Shown: one piece after another, positions 53,101-62,295 of the stretch | Layout of the letters: every line of letters starts with the position of its first letter | Position numbering within the stretch: the first letter of the stretch is position 1 | Assembly (NCBI RefSeq): GCF_037975245.1 | Contig: NC_092576.1 | Coordinates: 30,978,611-31,042,610 of the forward strand | DNA length: 64,000 nucleotides | Direction: 5' to 3' | Source of the DNA: Apostichopus japonicus | Taxonomy: Eukaryota > Echinodermata > Holothuroidea > Aspidochirotida > Stichopodidae | Made by a program: the position numbers and the translations under genes | The notes under the pieces: model-generated | Databases searched by the model: none | Seen by the model: only the letters and a program-made list of their open reading frames with translations | What the model was told of the DNA's origin: nothing

Positions 53101-53557
53101 CACCAGCGAGTAGTACTGATTGATTACCACGTGTCATATTATACAAATTATTGAAAAATGAGACTCGCTTCCTGGGGCTGTTCGGTGCATAAATATTACA
53201 AAACCTGACGCACGTGGAGTCGGGGAAACTGACCAGGGCTGAAATGTATCGCCCTTCTAAATCCTTACGGATCTGATCTATCTTACCTTTGAAGGAGGTG
53301 GAGAAGGCTATGCCGACTCCACCGGACTGCGGGGAGGGGGAAGGGGAAAAAACAAAGTTCCCGTTCCACTCTTTGTTAAAATGAAAACAATCTTCCTCAT
53401 TACGAAAATGAGTTTCTTGGAGAAACACGATATCATAGTTAAACAATTTTAAATATTGAGCCACTTGACGGCATTTCACTTTGTCACGCAGACCGTTGAC
53501 ATTTAATGTGCAAAGAATAAACATTGAGATAATAAAAGGGGCATTAACAGGTTTCAT
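50105..53557 (-). CDS. ORF2 of K2, 1150 aa, intact
   Basis: Protein identical to ORF2 of K1, with all endonuclease, RT and knuckle residues. Its ATG (53557) overlaps the ORF1 stop by one base as TGATG, unlike the 14-nt overlap of K1 and K3. Confidence 0.95.
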   Translation of the reverse strand: MKPVNAPFIISMFILCTLNVNGLRDKVKCRQVAQYLKLFNYDIVFLQETHFRNEEDCFHFNKEWNGNFVFSPSPSPQSGGVGIAFSTSFKGKIDQIRKDLEGRYISALVSFPDSTCVRFCNIYAPNSPRKRVSFFNNLYNMTRGNQSVLLAGDFNSIEKNVDRSGVSTNSSCHVGWQELKAFTASRNLGDAWRDIYPQSPGHTWGHPGKEQSSRIDRIYYPRNIISIKNVSNVSFSLSDHNLVSIRFDIVNAQRKGKGVWKCNVSVLNDSEFKSDFVQYFHLWSTLKPGYDSIIDWWEDFKDRAKRLIIKHGVRLANERRDRISTLQNSCINADKTELESLLKNEHQGALIRSRVKHLEAGESPSSFFFKEERHRAEGKSICSVRTTQGHVTRDQKEIIKAYHEFYSSLYNVEFDAATGVQDQLLDCIGSVLDDDSIDALERPIELSELKQALSLMAFNKTPGIDGLPCEFYAQFFDLLGTDLLSVFHEIFSKGSLSLTQKTAIIVLLPKKGDPHDPANRRPISLLSVDYKILSKIIQNRLTRCMPLLASESQTCSVPGRSIHHNLLLCRDIIDYVKDSQTPCALISIDQEKAFDKVNWDFLHRILLKFKLGENFRKWIRILYNGITSRILINGHLSDDVRIKRGVRQGCPLSPSLYVLFIEPLARFINLSKNIRGFTIPGAGGKVVKLLQYADDTTCIGTNGSDIRQFFHAFELFHKATGATINMNKTAGLKLGGFVGRKLPGNIDWKDTEIKITGVVFGTVNAVTSNWSQKLETAKNCLNAWKSRQLSLIGKVLVLNVVIYPLFFFVAPVFPMSDQLIRKIQGAAFTFLWSGKTELVSRKVVTLSKTEGGLGLDRVGEKASALLVKPILPVLSGDFSLPHLMFVRYLIAKPLRACFPILWSNSKPNSDSGTVTLNTACHHIKAIFHRNRAFVDEVKQLKDIVRHLRHEVVRPSVENHDPDRPWKDIWKRAFNPVLENKLTVFAWRLVHKVLFTRAKLQLWGIGNGLCPHTNCRKKETIDHVFWECSSTIGILHWTFRSFQLLFGNNATLRKEIFLYGTPSPSGDTAAFDRAWFIFTVTKYFMWRSRCLLTFENRRLSDDDVINMIKSDVNERVRADFIRLPEVKFNKVWVKGSSFVSVVNNQPVVSLP

Positions 53558-55032
53558 CAATAAAAAAGGTCGAAAAACTCTGTGTTGTGACTCAGGACAT
53601 AATTGGGGTGCCTGTTGGCTAAGTGGTTAGCCCATTCCTGATGATCATTGCACCGTACAGTGCAACCACGTACGGGGCAATCAATACGTTCAAGGGAAGT
53701 AACCTGGTGGTCTCTTACTTGGTGAATATTATGCAAATCCGAAGAATTAAATTCTTCGGAGCACCCGTCCCTCCCACACGTGATCCAGTTCCCGGTCTCG
53801 GTGAAGATTTTTGACCTGAGAACAATCTCCCGTGCCGAGTCTACTACCCCTTCCCGCTTAGCGGGTCTACTCTGAGAGCGCGACCGTTGTGAAGATCGGC
53901 CTCTTTTCAGACTATTACGGTCCCGCTGCCTTCCCGCCCCCTCCCCATCTACTTCCCCCATTCCCGTAAACATACCCTCGGATGGGTCAGAATCTAATCG
54001 CTGACCCATTTCTCCAACGCTCTCGCTCCAGTCTCCTTGACTCCATTCCATCTGTGTTTCTTCTGGATTCACAGTTTCGCCTTCGGCCTTGCTCGCGGAT
54101 CTGGCGTTGCCCGCCCTCTCCTGCCCCACCCCTTCGTCCGACTGCTCGGACAACACTTCGTCTGCCTCAGTACTCGTCTGTGGTACGTCTCCTTTCCCTT
54201 CGCTTAAATCATCCTTATCCGCTGTCTCAGGGTGTTTGGGGGCGTCGACCTCGGCCCCTTCCCCCTTTTCACTCCCCGTGCCTTCCTCTGCAGTCGTAGG
54301 TGGTACGTCTTCCCCTTCTTTCTCGTCGTTACCCTGGACCCTGGCTCCTCCGCTGACCCACTCCGATGTGGGGTTGATCAGTCGGTTCGCGAAAGAGACG
54401 GGGCACTTCCGGTAGCCGTGACCCTCTTTGCCGCACGTCGTGCACACCACCTTCTCCACACACTGGCTCGCTACGTGCCCCAGCTTGAAGCACTTAAAAC
54501 ACTTCACTTGATTGCAAGCGGCTGCCAAGTGGCCTGTCCCGTCACATTTCAGGCAGGTGATCGGCTGACCCCTATACCTGACCCAACACTGCCTGCCCGC
54601 TAGTTTGAGAGAAGACGGCACGTCTTTCTCAAGGACAACTTTGTATTGACGTATTCCGTTGAAGACGCCAGACTGATCCTTATAAGTTAAGAATGTTCCG
54701 CCAACAACTTTGCCGTACCTCCCTAGCACAAAACGAACAACGTTGTCGTCCAGTTCATACGGTACGTGAAGAACGGTAATAATTTTCACGTTCTCCACGT
54801 AATTGTTTGTCACTACTTCAGGTTCCTCACTTAAGATTTTCACATATTTATTTTTAATGTCTGCCGATTTAAAGGAGACATCATACAAACGCCCAGGCAG
54901 AGACTGAACTGCCACTAAATCTTTGGTCTCAATTCCATTTTTCTTTAAAAGTTGAAAAACATCACTAACTGTGACATCCTTCTGAAACTTCAGGGATAAA
55001 GTCAAAACTCGTTGAAGCGAGTTTCTTTCCAT
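53557..55032 (-). CDS. ORF1 of K2, 491 aa, altered C-terminus
   Basis: As ORF1 of K1 except that a 2-nt deletion near 53566 replaces the last residues (FDLYFIDETC becomes FDLFY) and moves the stop onto the ORF2 start. All zinc-binding residues are kept, so it is probably still functional. Confidence 0.92.
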   Translation of the reverse strand: MERNSLQRVLTLSLKFQKDVTVSDVFQLLKKNGIETKDLVAVQSLPGRLYDVSFKSADIKNKYVKILSEEPEVVTNNYVENVKIITVLHVPYELDDNVVRFVLGRYGKVVGGTFLTYKDQSGVFNGIRQYKVVLEKDVPSSLKLAGRQCWVRYRGQPITCLKCDGTGHLAAACNQVKCFKCFKLGHVASQCVEKVVCTTCGKEGHGYRKCPVSFANRLINPTSEWVSGGARVQGNDEKEGEDVPPTTAEEGTGSEKGEGAEVDAPKHPETADKDDLSEGKGDVPQTSTEADEVLSEQSDEGVGQERAGNARSASKAEGETVNPEETQMEWSQGDWSESVGEMGQRLDSDPSEGMFTGMGEVDGEGAGRQRDRNSLKRGRSSQRSRSQSRPAKREGVVDSAREIVLRSKIFTETGNWITCGRDGCSEEFNSSDLHNIHQVRDHQVTSLERIDCPVRGCTVRCNDHQEWANHLANRHPNYVLSHNTEFFDLFY

Positions 55033-55033
55033 G

Positions 55034-55210
55034 TTAAAGTACCCGAGCCCGAAGGCTGGGTATTTCCGAATTACTCAAAAACCAAAACAAAATTATAGTC
55101 ACCACGGATTCCGCAGGCACAGCCCACGCGCTCACTGAAACGTAGTACAAATCACGAGAGAGCTGTAAAACACGTCCGCTCACACCGAGAAAAGAACAGA
55201 TACTACACAT
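55034..55210 (-). CDS. Chimeric U2/element leader ORF (K2)
   Basis: Same 58 codons, same 1-nt gap to ORF1 as in K1. Confidence 0.4.
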   Translation of the reverse strand: MCSICSFLGVSGRVLQLSRDLYYVSVSAWAVPAESVVTIILFWFLSNSEIPSLRARVL

Positions 55211-55238
55211 GATCTTAGCCAAAAGGCCGAGAAGCGAT
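55189..55238 (-). pseudogene. U2 snRNA locus 8: 5' fragment (nt 1-50)
   Basis: 5' end at 55238; TSD copy 55189-55204. Confidence 0.93.
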
Positions 55239-55691
55239 AACGATAACTAATGACAATTCCCAGCGTTAGGCTGTCTTACAACTTACCTTCGTTCTGAAAC
55301 TGACAGATATGGGAAGCCGATGACTGCTCTGATGTCTAAATATCACATCACCTCATATGTACCCTCGTTACGCCATTCTATATAACTTGAAGGTGTCTAC
55401 AAACTTCGTTGTCCGCATTATCACTGTTCCGCCCGGGTCCAGTGTTAGGCCTGAAAAATGGAAAAGGTCTATCTTAACCGCATGTTTTGACTGTGCCGAG
55501 AAATCGTTGGCCGGGAAACACTATGTGACGTCACAGAAAGAGAATTTTTCCTGTGACGTCACCGGAAAGTATTTCCGATGGGTTGTATGAATGGAAATTC
55601 CAATTCGCTTAATCCGCGAGGGAAGATCAACAGGTAGGTAAGGTATCTCTTTTAACTTTTTTTATTTTTTATTATTGATGATATCCCCGAA
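55239..55691 (-). promoter_or_regulatory. U2 spacer driving locus 8 / K2
   Basis: Standard 453-bp spacer. Confidence 0.55.
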
Positions 55692-55849
55692 GGGAGTGGG
55701 CCGAATCCCGGAGGTAGTGCAAAACCGGGCCAACCCGTGACCAGGACGGAGCAAGCTCCTATTCCATAGTCCATGTGCAAAAATCAGTTTAATATACAAG
55801 CGACTCGATGAGTCGCGTTTCAGATATTAAGCTGAAAAGAACAGATACT
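55692..55849 (-). pseudogene. U2 snRNA locus 9: 3' fragment (nt 35-192)
   Basis: Split by K3; target duplication copy at 55834-55849. Confidence 0.93.
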
Positions 55850-56061
55850 TTTCTTTCAAGTTTATTCAATGTCAATGCAATTTACAAAGGTATATTTATC
55901 ACAAAATCATTTACGTATAACGCAAAGTCATTATAGAGTATTTATGTTAAAATTAAACGTCCGTCATGTAACAACAAGTGACAAGTGATACTGAATACAG
56001 AATATAACATATGATATATTGTATACCCCCACACTGACAATCCCAGAGGACTTAACTCAGA

Positions 56062-59000
56062 CTACGGTAATGAAACTACTGGCTGGTTATTTACGACGCT
56101 CACGAAGGAACTGCCCTTGACCCAGACCTTGTTAAACTTCACCTCGGGGAGACGTATAAAATCTGCCCTCACTCTTTCGTTTACGTCGCTTTTGATCATG
56201 TTGATGACGTCATCATCACTCAACCTACGATTTTCAAAGGTCAACAAACATCTACTCCTCCACATAAAATACTTTGTAACGGTAAATATGAACCAAGCCC
56301 TGTCGAAGGCTGCTGTGTCTCCGCTGGGGCTCGGTGTACCGTACAGAAATATTTCCTTCCTGAGCGTCGCATTGTTACCGAAAAGCAGCTGGAATGACCT
56401 AAAGGTCCAATGTAAAATACCGATTGTGCTAGAACATTCCCAGAAAACATGATCTATTGTTTCTTTCTTTCTACAATTAGTGTGCGGACAGAGCCCGTTT
56501 CCTATCCCCCACAGCTGTAACTTAGCCCGGGTAAAGAGAACCTTATGTACAAGCCGCCATGCAAACACAGTTAATTTGTTCTCTAATACGGGGTTGAATG
56601 CCCTCTTCCAAATATCTTTCCACGGTCTGTCGGGATCATGGTTTTCTACGGACGGCCTAACTACTTCGTGGCGAAGGTGACGCACGATATCTTTCAGCTG
56701 TTTAACTTCATCCACAAAAGCACGGTTTCTGTGAAAGATTGCCTTAATGTGGTGACAAGCCGTGTTTAAAGTAACAGTCCCTGAATCTGAGTTGGGTTTC
56801 GAATTAGACCAGAGGATGGGAAAACAAGCCCGGAGAGGCTTAGCTATGAGGTACCTGACGAACATTAGGTGGGGCAAAGAGAAATCCCCTGACAATACGG
56901 GCAGAATAGGCTTTACTAGTAGGGCAGAAGCCTTCTCCCCTACACGGTCCAACCCTAACCCTCCCTCCGTTTTACTGAGGGTAACAACTTTTCTCGACAC
57001 CAATTCTGTTTTACCGGACCACAAGAATGTGAATGCAGCCCCTTGTATTTTACGGATTAATTGGTCCGACATGGGAAAAACTGGGGCGACAAAGAAAAAC
57101 AAGGGATAAATTACCACGTTTAAAACTAAGACTTTACCGATAAGAGACAATTGCCTGCTCTTCCACGCGTTTAAACAATTCTTTGCCGTTTCTAGTTTCT
57201 GTGACCAGTTGCTAGTCACTGCATTGACTGTGCCGAACACTACACCTGTTATTTTAATCTCCGTGTCCTTCCAGTCTATGTTGCCTGGTAGTTTCCTCCC
57301 TACAAAACCCCCCAGCTTTAAACCGGCTGTTTTGTTCATGTTAATGGTCGCACCGGTAGCTTTGTGAAAAAGTTCAAAAGCGTGAAAGAACTGACGAATG
57401 TCACTTCCGTTGGTTCCGATACACGTGGTATCGTCCGCGTACTGTAACAATTTAACAACTTTCCCACCCGCCCCGGGAATGGTGAATCCCCGAATATTCT
57501 TAGAAAGGTTGATGAACCTGGCTAGCGGCTCAATGAATAACACATACAGCGAGGGTGACAAGGGACACCCTTGTCTTACACCCCTCTTGATCCTTACGTC
57601 ATCGGAAAGATGACCGTTAATTAAAATACGGCTAGTAATGCCGTTGTACAAAATACGAATCCACTTCCGGAAGTTTTCTCCCAGCTTAAACTTCAACAAT
57701 ATTCTGTGAAGGAAGTCCCAATTAACTTTATCAAAGGCTTTCTCTTGATCTATGGAGATAAGCGCACAGGGAGTCTGACTGTCTTTCACGTAGTCGATGA
57801 TGTCACGACAAAGCAATAAATTATGATGAATAGACCGGCCCGGCACAGAACATGTTTGGCTCTCACTCGCTAATAGCGGCATACAACGTGTCAATCTGTT
57901 TTGAATAATCTTTGACAAGATCTTATAATCAACACTCAGGAGACTTATTGGTCTACGGTTGGCCGGGTCGTGGGGGTCACCTTTCTTCGGCAGAAGAACG
58001 ATAATAGCCGTTTTCTGTGTCAGAGAGAGAGAGCCTTTACTGAAAATTTCGTGGAATACCGAGAGTAGATCTGTGCCGAGGAGGTCAAAGAACTGTGCGT
58101 AAAACTCGCACGGCAAACCATCAATCCCAGGTGTCTTATTGAATGCCATTAACGATAATGCTTGTTTAAGTTCAGAGAGTTCAATCGGTCTCTCCAGTGC
58201 GTCGATTGAATCATCGTCTAACACAGAACCAATACAATCTAATAGTTGATCTTGCACGCCGGTAGCGGCGTCAAATTCTACGTTGTAAAGTGATGAATAA
58301 AACTCGTGATAGGCTTTGATAATTTCTTTCTGATCACGGGTCACGTGACCCTGTGTAGTACGGACAGAGCAAATCGACTTGCCTTCAGCGCGATGCCTTT
58401 CTTCTTTGAAGAAGAAAGACGAGGGGCTTTCCCCGGCTTCTAAATGTTTCACCCTAGAACGGATGAGAGCGCCCTGATGTTCGTTCTTTAAAAGAGATTC
58501 TAACTCAGTTTTGTCGGCGTTAATACAACTATTCTGCAGGGTTGAAATTCGGTCGCGCCTTTCGTTAGCCAGGCGAACCCCGTGCTTGATGATAAGTCGC
58601 TTTGCTCTGTCTTTGAAATCCTCCCACCAATCAATAATAGAATCATACCCCGGTTTAAGGGTAGACCAAAGATGAAAATATTGAACGAAATCAGATTTGA
58701 ATTCAGAATCGTTCAGAACAGAAACATTACATTTCCATACACCTTTACCCTTACGTTGGGCATTAACAATATCAAAACGAATAGAGACCAAGTTATGGTC
58801 GGACAAAGAAAATGACACATTCGAAACATTTTTAATTGAAATAATATTACGGGGGTAATAAATTCGGTCAATGCGGGAACTCTGTTCCTTCCCCGGGTGG
58901 CCCCAAGTGTGCCCAGGGGACTGAGGGTAAATATCTCGCCAGGCATCGCCAAGATTCCGAGAAGCGGTAAAAGCTTTCAATTCCTGCCAACCCACGTGGC

Positions 59001-59514
59001 AGGAGGAATTTGTAGATACACCCGATCTATCGACATTCTTCTCAATGGAGTTAAAGTCACCAGCGAGTAGTACTGATTGATTACCACGTGTCATATTATA
59101 CAAATTATTGAAAAATGAGACTCGCTTCCTGGGGCTGTTCGGTGCATAAATATTACAAAACCTGACGCACGTGGAGTCGGGGAAACTGACCAGGGCTGAA
59201 ATGTATCGCCCTTCTAAATCCTTACGGATCTGATCTATCTTACCTTTGAAGGAGGTGGAGAAGGCTATGCCGACTCCACCGGACTGCGGGGAGGGGGAAG
59301 GGGAAAAAACAAAGTTCCCGTTCCACTCTTTGTTAAAATGAAAACAATCTTCCTCATTACGAAAATGAGTTTCTTGGAGAAACACGATATCATAGTTAAA
59401 CAATTTTAAATATTGAGCCACTTGACGGCATTTCACTTTGTCACGCAGACCGTTGACATTTAATGTGCAAAGAATAAACATTGAGATAATAAAAGGGGCA
59501 TTAACAGGTTTCAT
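56062..59514 (-). CDS. ORF2 of K3, 1150 aa, intact
   Basis: Translation identical to K1 and K2; ATG 59514, 14-nt overlap with ORF1. Confidence 0.95.
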   Translation of the reverse strand: MKPVNAPFIISMFILCTLNVNGLRDKVKCRQVAQYLKLFNYDIVFLQETHFRNEEDCFHFNKEWNGNFVFSPSPSPQSGGVGIAFSTSFKGKIDQIRKDLEGRYISALVSFPDSTCVRFCNIYAPNSPRKRVSFFNNLYNMTRGNQSVLLAGDFNSIEKNVDRSGVSTNSSCHVGWQELKAFTASRNLGDAWRDIYPQSPGHTWGHPGKEQSSRIDRIYYPRNIISIKNVSNVSFSLSDHNLVSIRFDIVNAQRKGKGVWKCNVSVLNDSEFKSDFVQYFHLWSTLKPGYDSIIDWWEDFKDRAKRLIIKHGVRLANERRDRISTLQNSCINADKTELESLLKNEHQGALIRSRVKHLEAGESPSSFFFKEERHRAEGKSICSVRTTQGHVTRDQKEIIKAYHEFYSSLYNVEFDAATGVQDQLLDCIGSVLDDDSIDALERPIELSELKQALSLMAFNKTPGIDGLPCEFYAQFFDLLGTDLLSVFHEIFSKGSLSLTQKTAIIVLLPKKGDPHDPANRRPISLLSVDYKILSKIIQNRLTRCMPLLASESQTCSVPGRSIHHNLLLCRDIIDYVKDSQTPCALISIDQEKAFDKVNWDFLHRILLKFKLGENFRKWIRILYNGITSRILINGHLSDDVRIKRGVRQGCPLSPSLYVLFIEPLARFINLSKNIRGFTIPGAGGKVVKLLQYADDTTCIGTNGSDIRQFFHAFELFHKATGATINMNKTAGLKLGGFVGRKLPGNIDWKDTEIKITGVVFGTVNAVTSNWSQKLETAKNCLNAWKSRQLSLIGKVLVLNVVIYPLFFFVAPVFPMSDQLIRKIQGAAFTFLWSGKTELVSRKVVTLSKTEGGLGLDRVGEKASALLVKPILPVLSGDFSLPHLMFVRYLIAKPLRACFPILWSNSKPNSDSGTVTLNTACHHIKAIFHRNRAFVDEVKQLKDIVRHLRHEVVRPSVENHDPDRPWKDIWKRAFNPVLENKLTVFAWRLVHKVLFTRAKLQLWGIGNGLCPHTNCRKKETIDHVFWECSSTIGILHWTFRSFQLLFGNNATLRKEIFLYGTPSPSGDTAAFDRAWFIFTVTKYFMWRSRCLLTFENRRLSDDDVINMIKSDVNERVRADFIRLPEVKFNKVWVKGSSFVSVVNNQPVVSLP

Positions 59515-60991
59515 CAATAAAATAAAGGTCGAAAAACTCTGTGTTGTGACTCAGGACATAATTGGGGTGCCTGTTGGCTAAGTGGTTAGCCCATTCCTGA
59601 TGATCATTGCACCGTACAGTGCAACCACGTACGGGGCAATCAATACGTTCAAGGGAAGTAACCTGGTGGTCTCTTACTTGGTGAATATTATGCAAATCCG
59701 AAGAATTAAATTCTTCGGAGCACCCGTCCCTCCCACACGTGATCCAGTTCCCGGTCTCGGTGAAGATTTTTGACCTGAGAACAATCTCCCGTGCCGAGTC
59801 TACTACCCCTTCCCGCTTAGCGGGTCTACTCTGAGAGCGCGACCGTTGTGAAGATCGGCCTCTTTTCAGACTATTACGGTCCCGCTGCCTTCCCGCCCCC
59901 TCCCCATCTACTTCCCCCATTCCCGTAAACATACCCTCGGATGGGTCAGAATCTAATCGCTGACCCATTTCTCCAACGCTCTCGCTCCAGTCTCCTTGAC
60001 TCCATTCCATCTGTGTTTCTTCTGGATTCACAGTTTCGCCTTCGGCCTTGCTCGCGGATCTGGCGTTGCCCGCCCTCTCCTGCCCCACCCCTTCGTCCGA
60101 CTGCTCGGACAACACTTCGTCTGCCTCAGTACTCGTCTGTGGTACGTCTCCTTTCCCTTCGCTTAAATCATCCTTATCCGCTGTCTCAGGGAGTTTGGGG
60201 GCGTCGACCTCGGCCCCTTCCCCCTTTTCACTCCCCGTGCCTTCCTCTGCAGTCGTAGGTGGTACGTCTTCCCCTTCTTTCTCGTCGTTACCCTGGACCC
60301 TGGCTCCTCCGCTGACCCACTCCGATGTGGGGTTGATCAGTCGGTTCGCGAAAGAGACGGGGCACTTCCGGTAGCCGTGACCCTCTTTGCCGCACGTCGT
60401 GCACACCACCTTCTCCACACACTGGCTCGCTACGTGCCCCAGCTTGAAGCACTTAAAACACTTCACTTGATTGCAAGCGGCTGCCAAGTGGCCTGTCCCG
60501 TCACATTTCAGGCAGGTGATCGGCTGACCCCTATACCTGACCCAACACTGCCTGCCCGCTAGTTTGAGAGAAGACGGCACGTCTTTCTCAAGGACAACTT
60601 TGTATTGACGTATTCCGTTGAAGACGCCAGACTGATCCTTATAAGTTAAGAATGTTCCGCCAACAACTTTGCCGTACCTCCCTAGCACAAAACGAACAAC
60701 GTTGTCGTCCAGTTCATACGGTACGTGAAGAACGGTAATAATTTTCACGTTCTCCACGTAATTGTTTGTCACTACTTCAGGTTCCTCACTTAAGATTTTC
60801 ACATATTTATTTTTAATGTCTGCCGATTTAAAGGAGACATCATACAAACGCCCAGGCAGAGACTGAACTGCCACTAAATCTTTGGTCTCAATTCCATTTT
60901 TCTTTAAAAGTTGAAAAACATCACTAACTGTGACATCCTTCTGAAACTTCAGGGATAAAGTCAAAACTCGTTGAAGCGAGTTTCTTTCCAT
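59501..60991 (-). CDS. ORF1 of K3, 496 aa, intact
   Basis: Translation identical to ORF1 of K1, including the FIDETC end. Confidence 0.93.
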   Translation of the reverse strand: MERNSLQRVLTLSLKFQKDVTVSDVFQLLKKNGIETKDLVAVQSLPGRLYDVSFKSADIKNKYVKILSEEPEVVTNNYVENVKIITVLHVPYELDDNVVRFVLGRYGKVVGGTFLTYKDQSGVFNGIRQYKVVLEKDVPSSLKLAGRQCWVRYRGQPITCLKCDGTGHLAAACNQVKCFKCFKLGHVASQCVEKVVCTTCGKEGHGYRKCPVSFANRLINPTSEWVSGGARVQGNDEKEGEDVPPTTAEEGTGSEKGEGAEVDAPKLPETADKDDLSEGKGDVPQTSTEADEVLSEQSDEGVGQERAGNARSASKAEGETVNPEETQMEWSQGDWSESVGEMGQRLDSDPSEGMFTGMGEVDGEGAGRQRDRNSLKRGRSSQRSRSQSRPAKREGVVDSAREIVLRSKIFTETGNWITCGRDGCSEEFNSSDLHNIHQVRDHQVTSLERIDCPVRGCTVRCNDHQEWANHLANRHPNYVLSHNTEFFDLYFIDETC

Positions 60992-60992
60992 G

Positions 60993-61169
60993 TTAAAGTA
61001 CCCGAGCCCGAAGGCTGGGTATTTCCGAATTACTCAAAAACCAAAACAAAATTATAGTCACCACGGATTCCGCAGGCACAGCCCACGCGCTCACTGAAAC
61101 GTAGTACAAATCACGAGAGAGCTGTAAAACACGTCCGCTCACACCGAGAAAAGAACAGATACTACACAT
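60993..61169 (-). CDS. Chimeric U2/element leader ORF (K3)
   Basis: Same as in K1: starts at the U2 AUG, stops 1 nt before ORF1. Confidence 0.4.
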   Translation of the reverse strand: MCSICSFLGVSGRVLQLSRDLYYVSVSAWAVPAESVVTIILFWFLSNSEIPSLRARVL

Positions 61170-61197
61170 GATCTTAGCCAAAAGGCCGAGAAGCGAT
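61148..61197 (-). pseudogene. U2 snRNA locus 9: 5' fragment (nt 1-50)
   Basis: 5' end at 61197. Confidence 0.93.
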
Positions 61198-61650
61198 AAC
61201 GATAACTAATGACAATTCCCAGCGTTAGGCTGTCTTACAACTTACCTTCGTTCTGAAACTGACAGATATGGGAAGCCGATGACTGCTCTGATGTCTAAAT
61301 ATCACATCACCTCATATGTACCCTCGTTACGCCATTCTATATAACTTGAAGGTGTCTACAAACTTCGTTGTCCGCATTATCACTGTTCCGCCCGGGTCCA
61401 GTGTTAGGCCTGAAAAATGGAAAAGGTCTATCTTAACCGCATGTTTTGACTGTGCCGAGAAATCGTTGGCCGGGAAACACTATGTGACGTCACAGAAAGA
61501 GAATTTTTCCTGTGACGTCACCGGAAAGTATTTCCGATGGGTTGTATGAATGGAAATTCCAATTCGCTTAATCCGCGAGGGAAGATCAACAGGTAGGTAA
61601 GGTATCTCTTTTAACTTTTTTTATTTTTTATTATTGATGATATCCCCGAA
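61198..61650 (-). promoter_or_regulatory. U2 spacer driving locus 9 / K3
   Basis: Standard 453-bp spacer. The block TATCTCTTTTAAC at 61603-61615 (minus: GTTAAAAGAGATA) resembles the snRNA 3' box (GTTTN0-3AAARNNAGA) and lies 35 bp past the 3' end of U2 locus 10, somewhat further than usual. Confidence 0.5.
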
Positions 61651-61842
61651 GGGAGTGGGCCGAATCCCGGAGGTAGTGCAAAACCGGGCCAACCCGTGAC
61701 CAGGACGGAGCAAGCTCCTATTCCATAGTCCATGTGCAAAAATCAGTTTAATATACAAGCGACTCGATGAGTCGCGTTTCAGATATTAAGCTGAAAAGAA
61801 CAGATACTACACATGATCTTAGCCAAAAGGCCGAGAAGCGAT
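61651..61842 (-). ncRNA. U2 spliceosomal snRNA, intact (locus 10)
   Basis: Uninterrupted 192-nt U2 with all conserved segments, 5' end at 61842, and a full spacer on its promoter side. Like every U2 here it reads GAUCAUGUGUAG where vertebrate U2 has GAUCAAGUGUAG, creating an AUG. Candidate functional gene. Confidence 0.93.
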
Positions 61843-62295
61843 AACGATAACTAATGACAATTCCCAGCGTTAGGCTGTCTTACAACTTACCTTCGTTCTG
61901 AAACTGACAGATATGGGAAGCCGATGACTGCTCTGATGTCTAAATATCACATCACCTCATATGTACCCTCGTTACGCCATTCTATATAACTTGAAGGTGT
62001 CTACAAACTTCGTTGTCCGCATTATCACTGTTCCGCCCGGGTCCAGTGTTAGGCCTGAAAAATGGAAAAGGTCTATCTTAACCGCATGTTTTGACTGTGC
62101 CGAGAAATCGTTGGCCGGGAAACACTATGTGACGTCACAGAAAGAGAATTTTTCCTGTGACGTCACCGGAAAGTATTTCCGATGGGTTGTATGAATGGAA
62201 ATTCCAATTCGCTTAATCCGCGAGGGAAGATCAACAGGTAGGTAAGGTATCTCTTTTAACTTTTTTTATTTTTTATTATTGATGATATCCCCGAA
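61843..62295 (-). promoter_or_regulatory. Promoter/spacer of intact U2 locus 10
   Basis: The TSS-proximal 65 bp and the 61881-61905 block (a candidate PSE by distance) are conserved in all spacers. Distal part: two TGACGTCA palindromes at about 62127 and 62155, 28 bp apart, near -285 and -313, where a distal enhancer element of an snRNA gene would be expected. Confidence 0.5.

Larger units (their letters stand above)
49893..55188 (-). mobile_element. K2: complete U2-specific LINE, 5296 bp
   Basis: Same boundaries and 16-bp duplication as K1 (49877-49892 and 55189-55204). Two bases shorter, from a deletion at the ORF1 end; one Leu-to-His change in the ORF1 linker (APKHPE). Confidence 0.95.
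55850..61147 (-). mobile_element. K3: complete U2-specific LINE, 5298 bp
   Basis: Target duplications at 55834-55849 and 61148-61163. Shares the K1 state at the ORF1 end and linker, and the K2 state in the 3' UTR (GTCAATGCAATT), which points to exchange among the units. Confidence 0.95.

Noticed and set aside
61316-61549. A 77-codon open frame (MYPRYAILYN...) repeated in almost every U2 spacer
   Set aside because: It recurs only because the spacer itself is repeated, covers the CRE pair and promoter region, has no start context and no family resemblance, and is broken in the older spacers.
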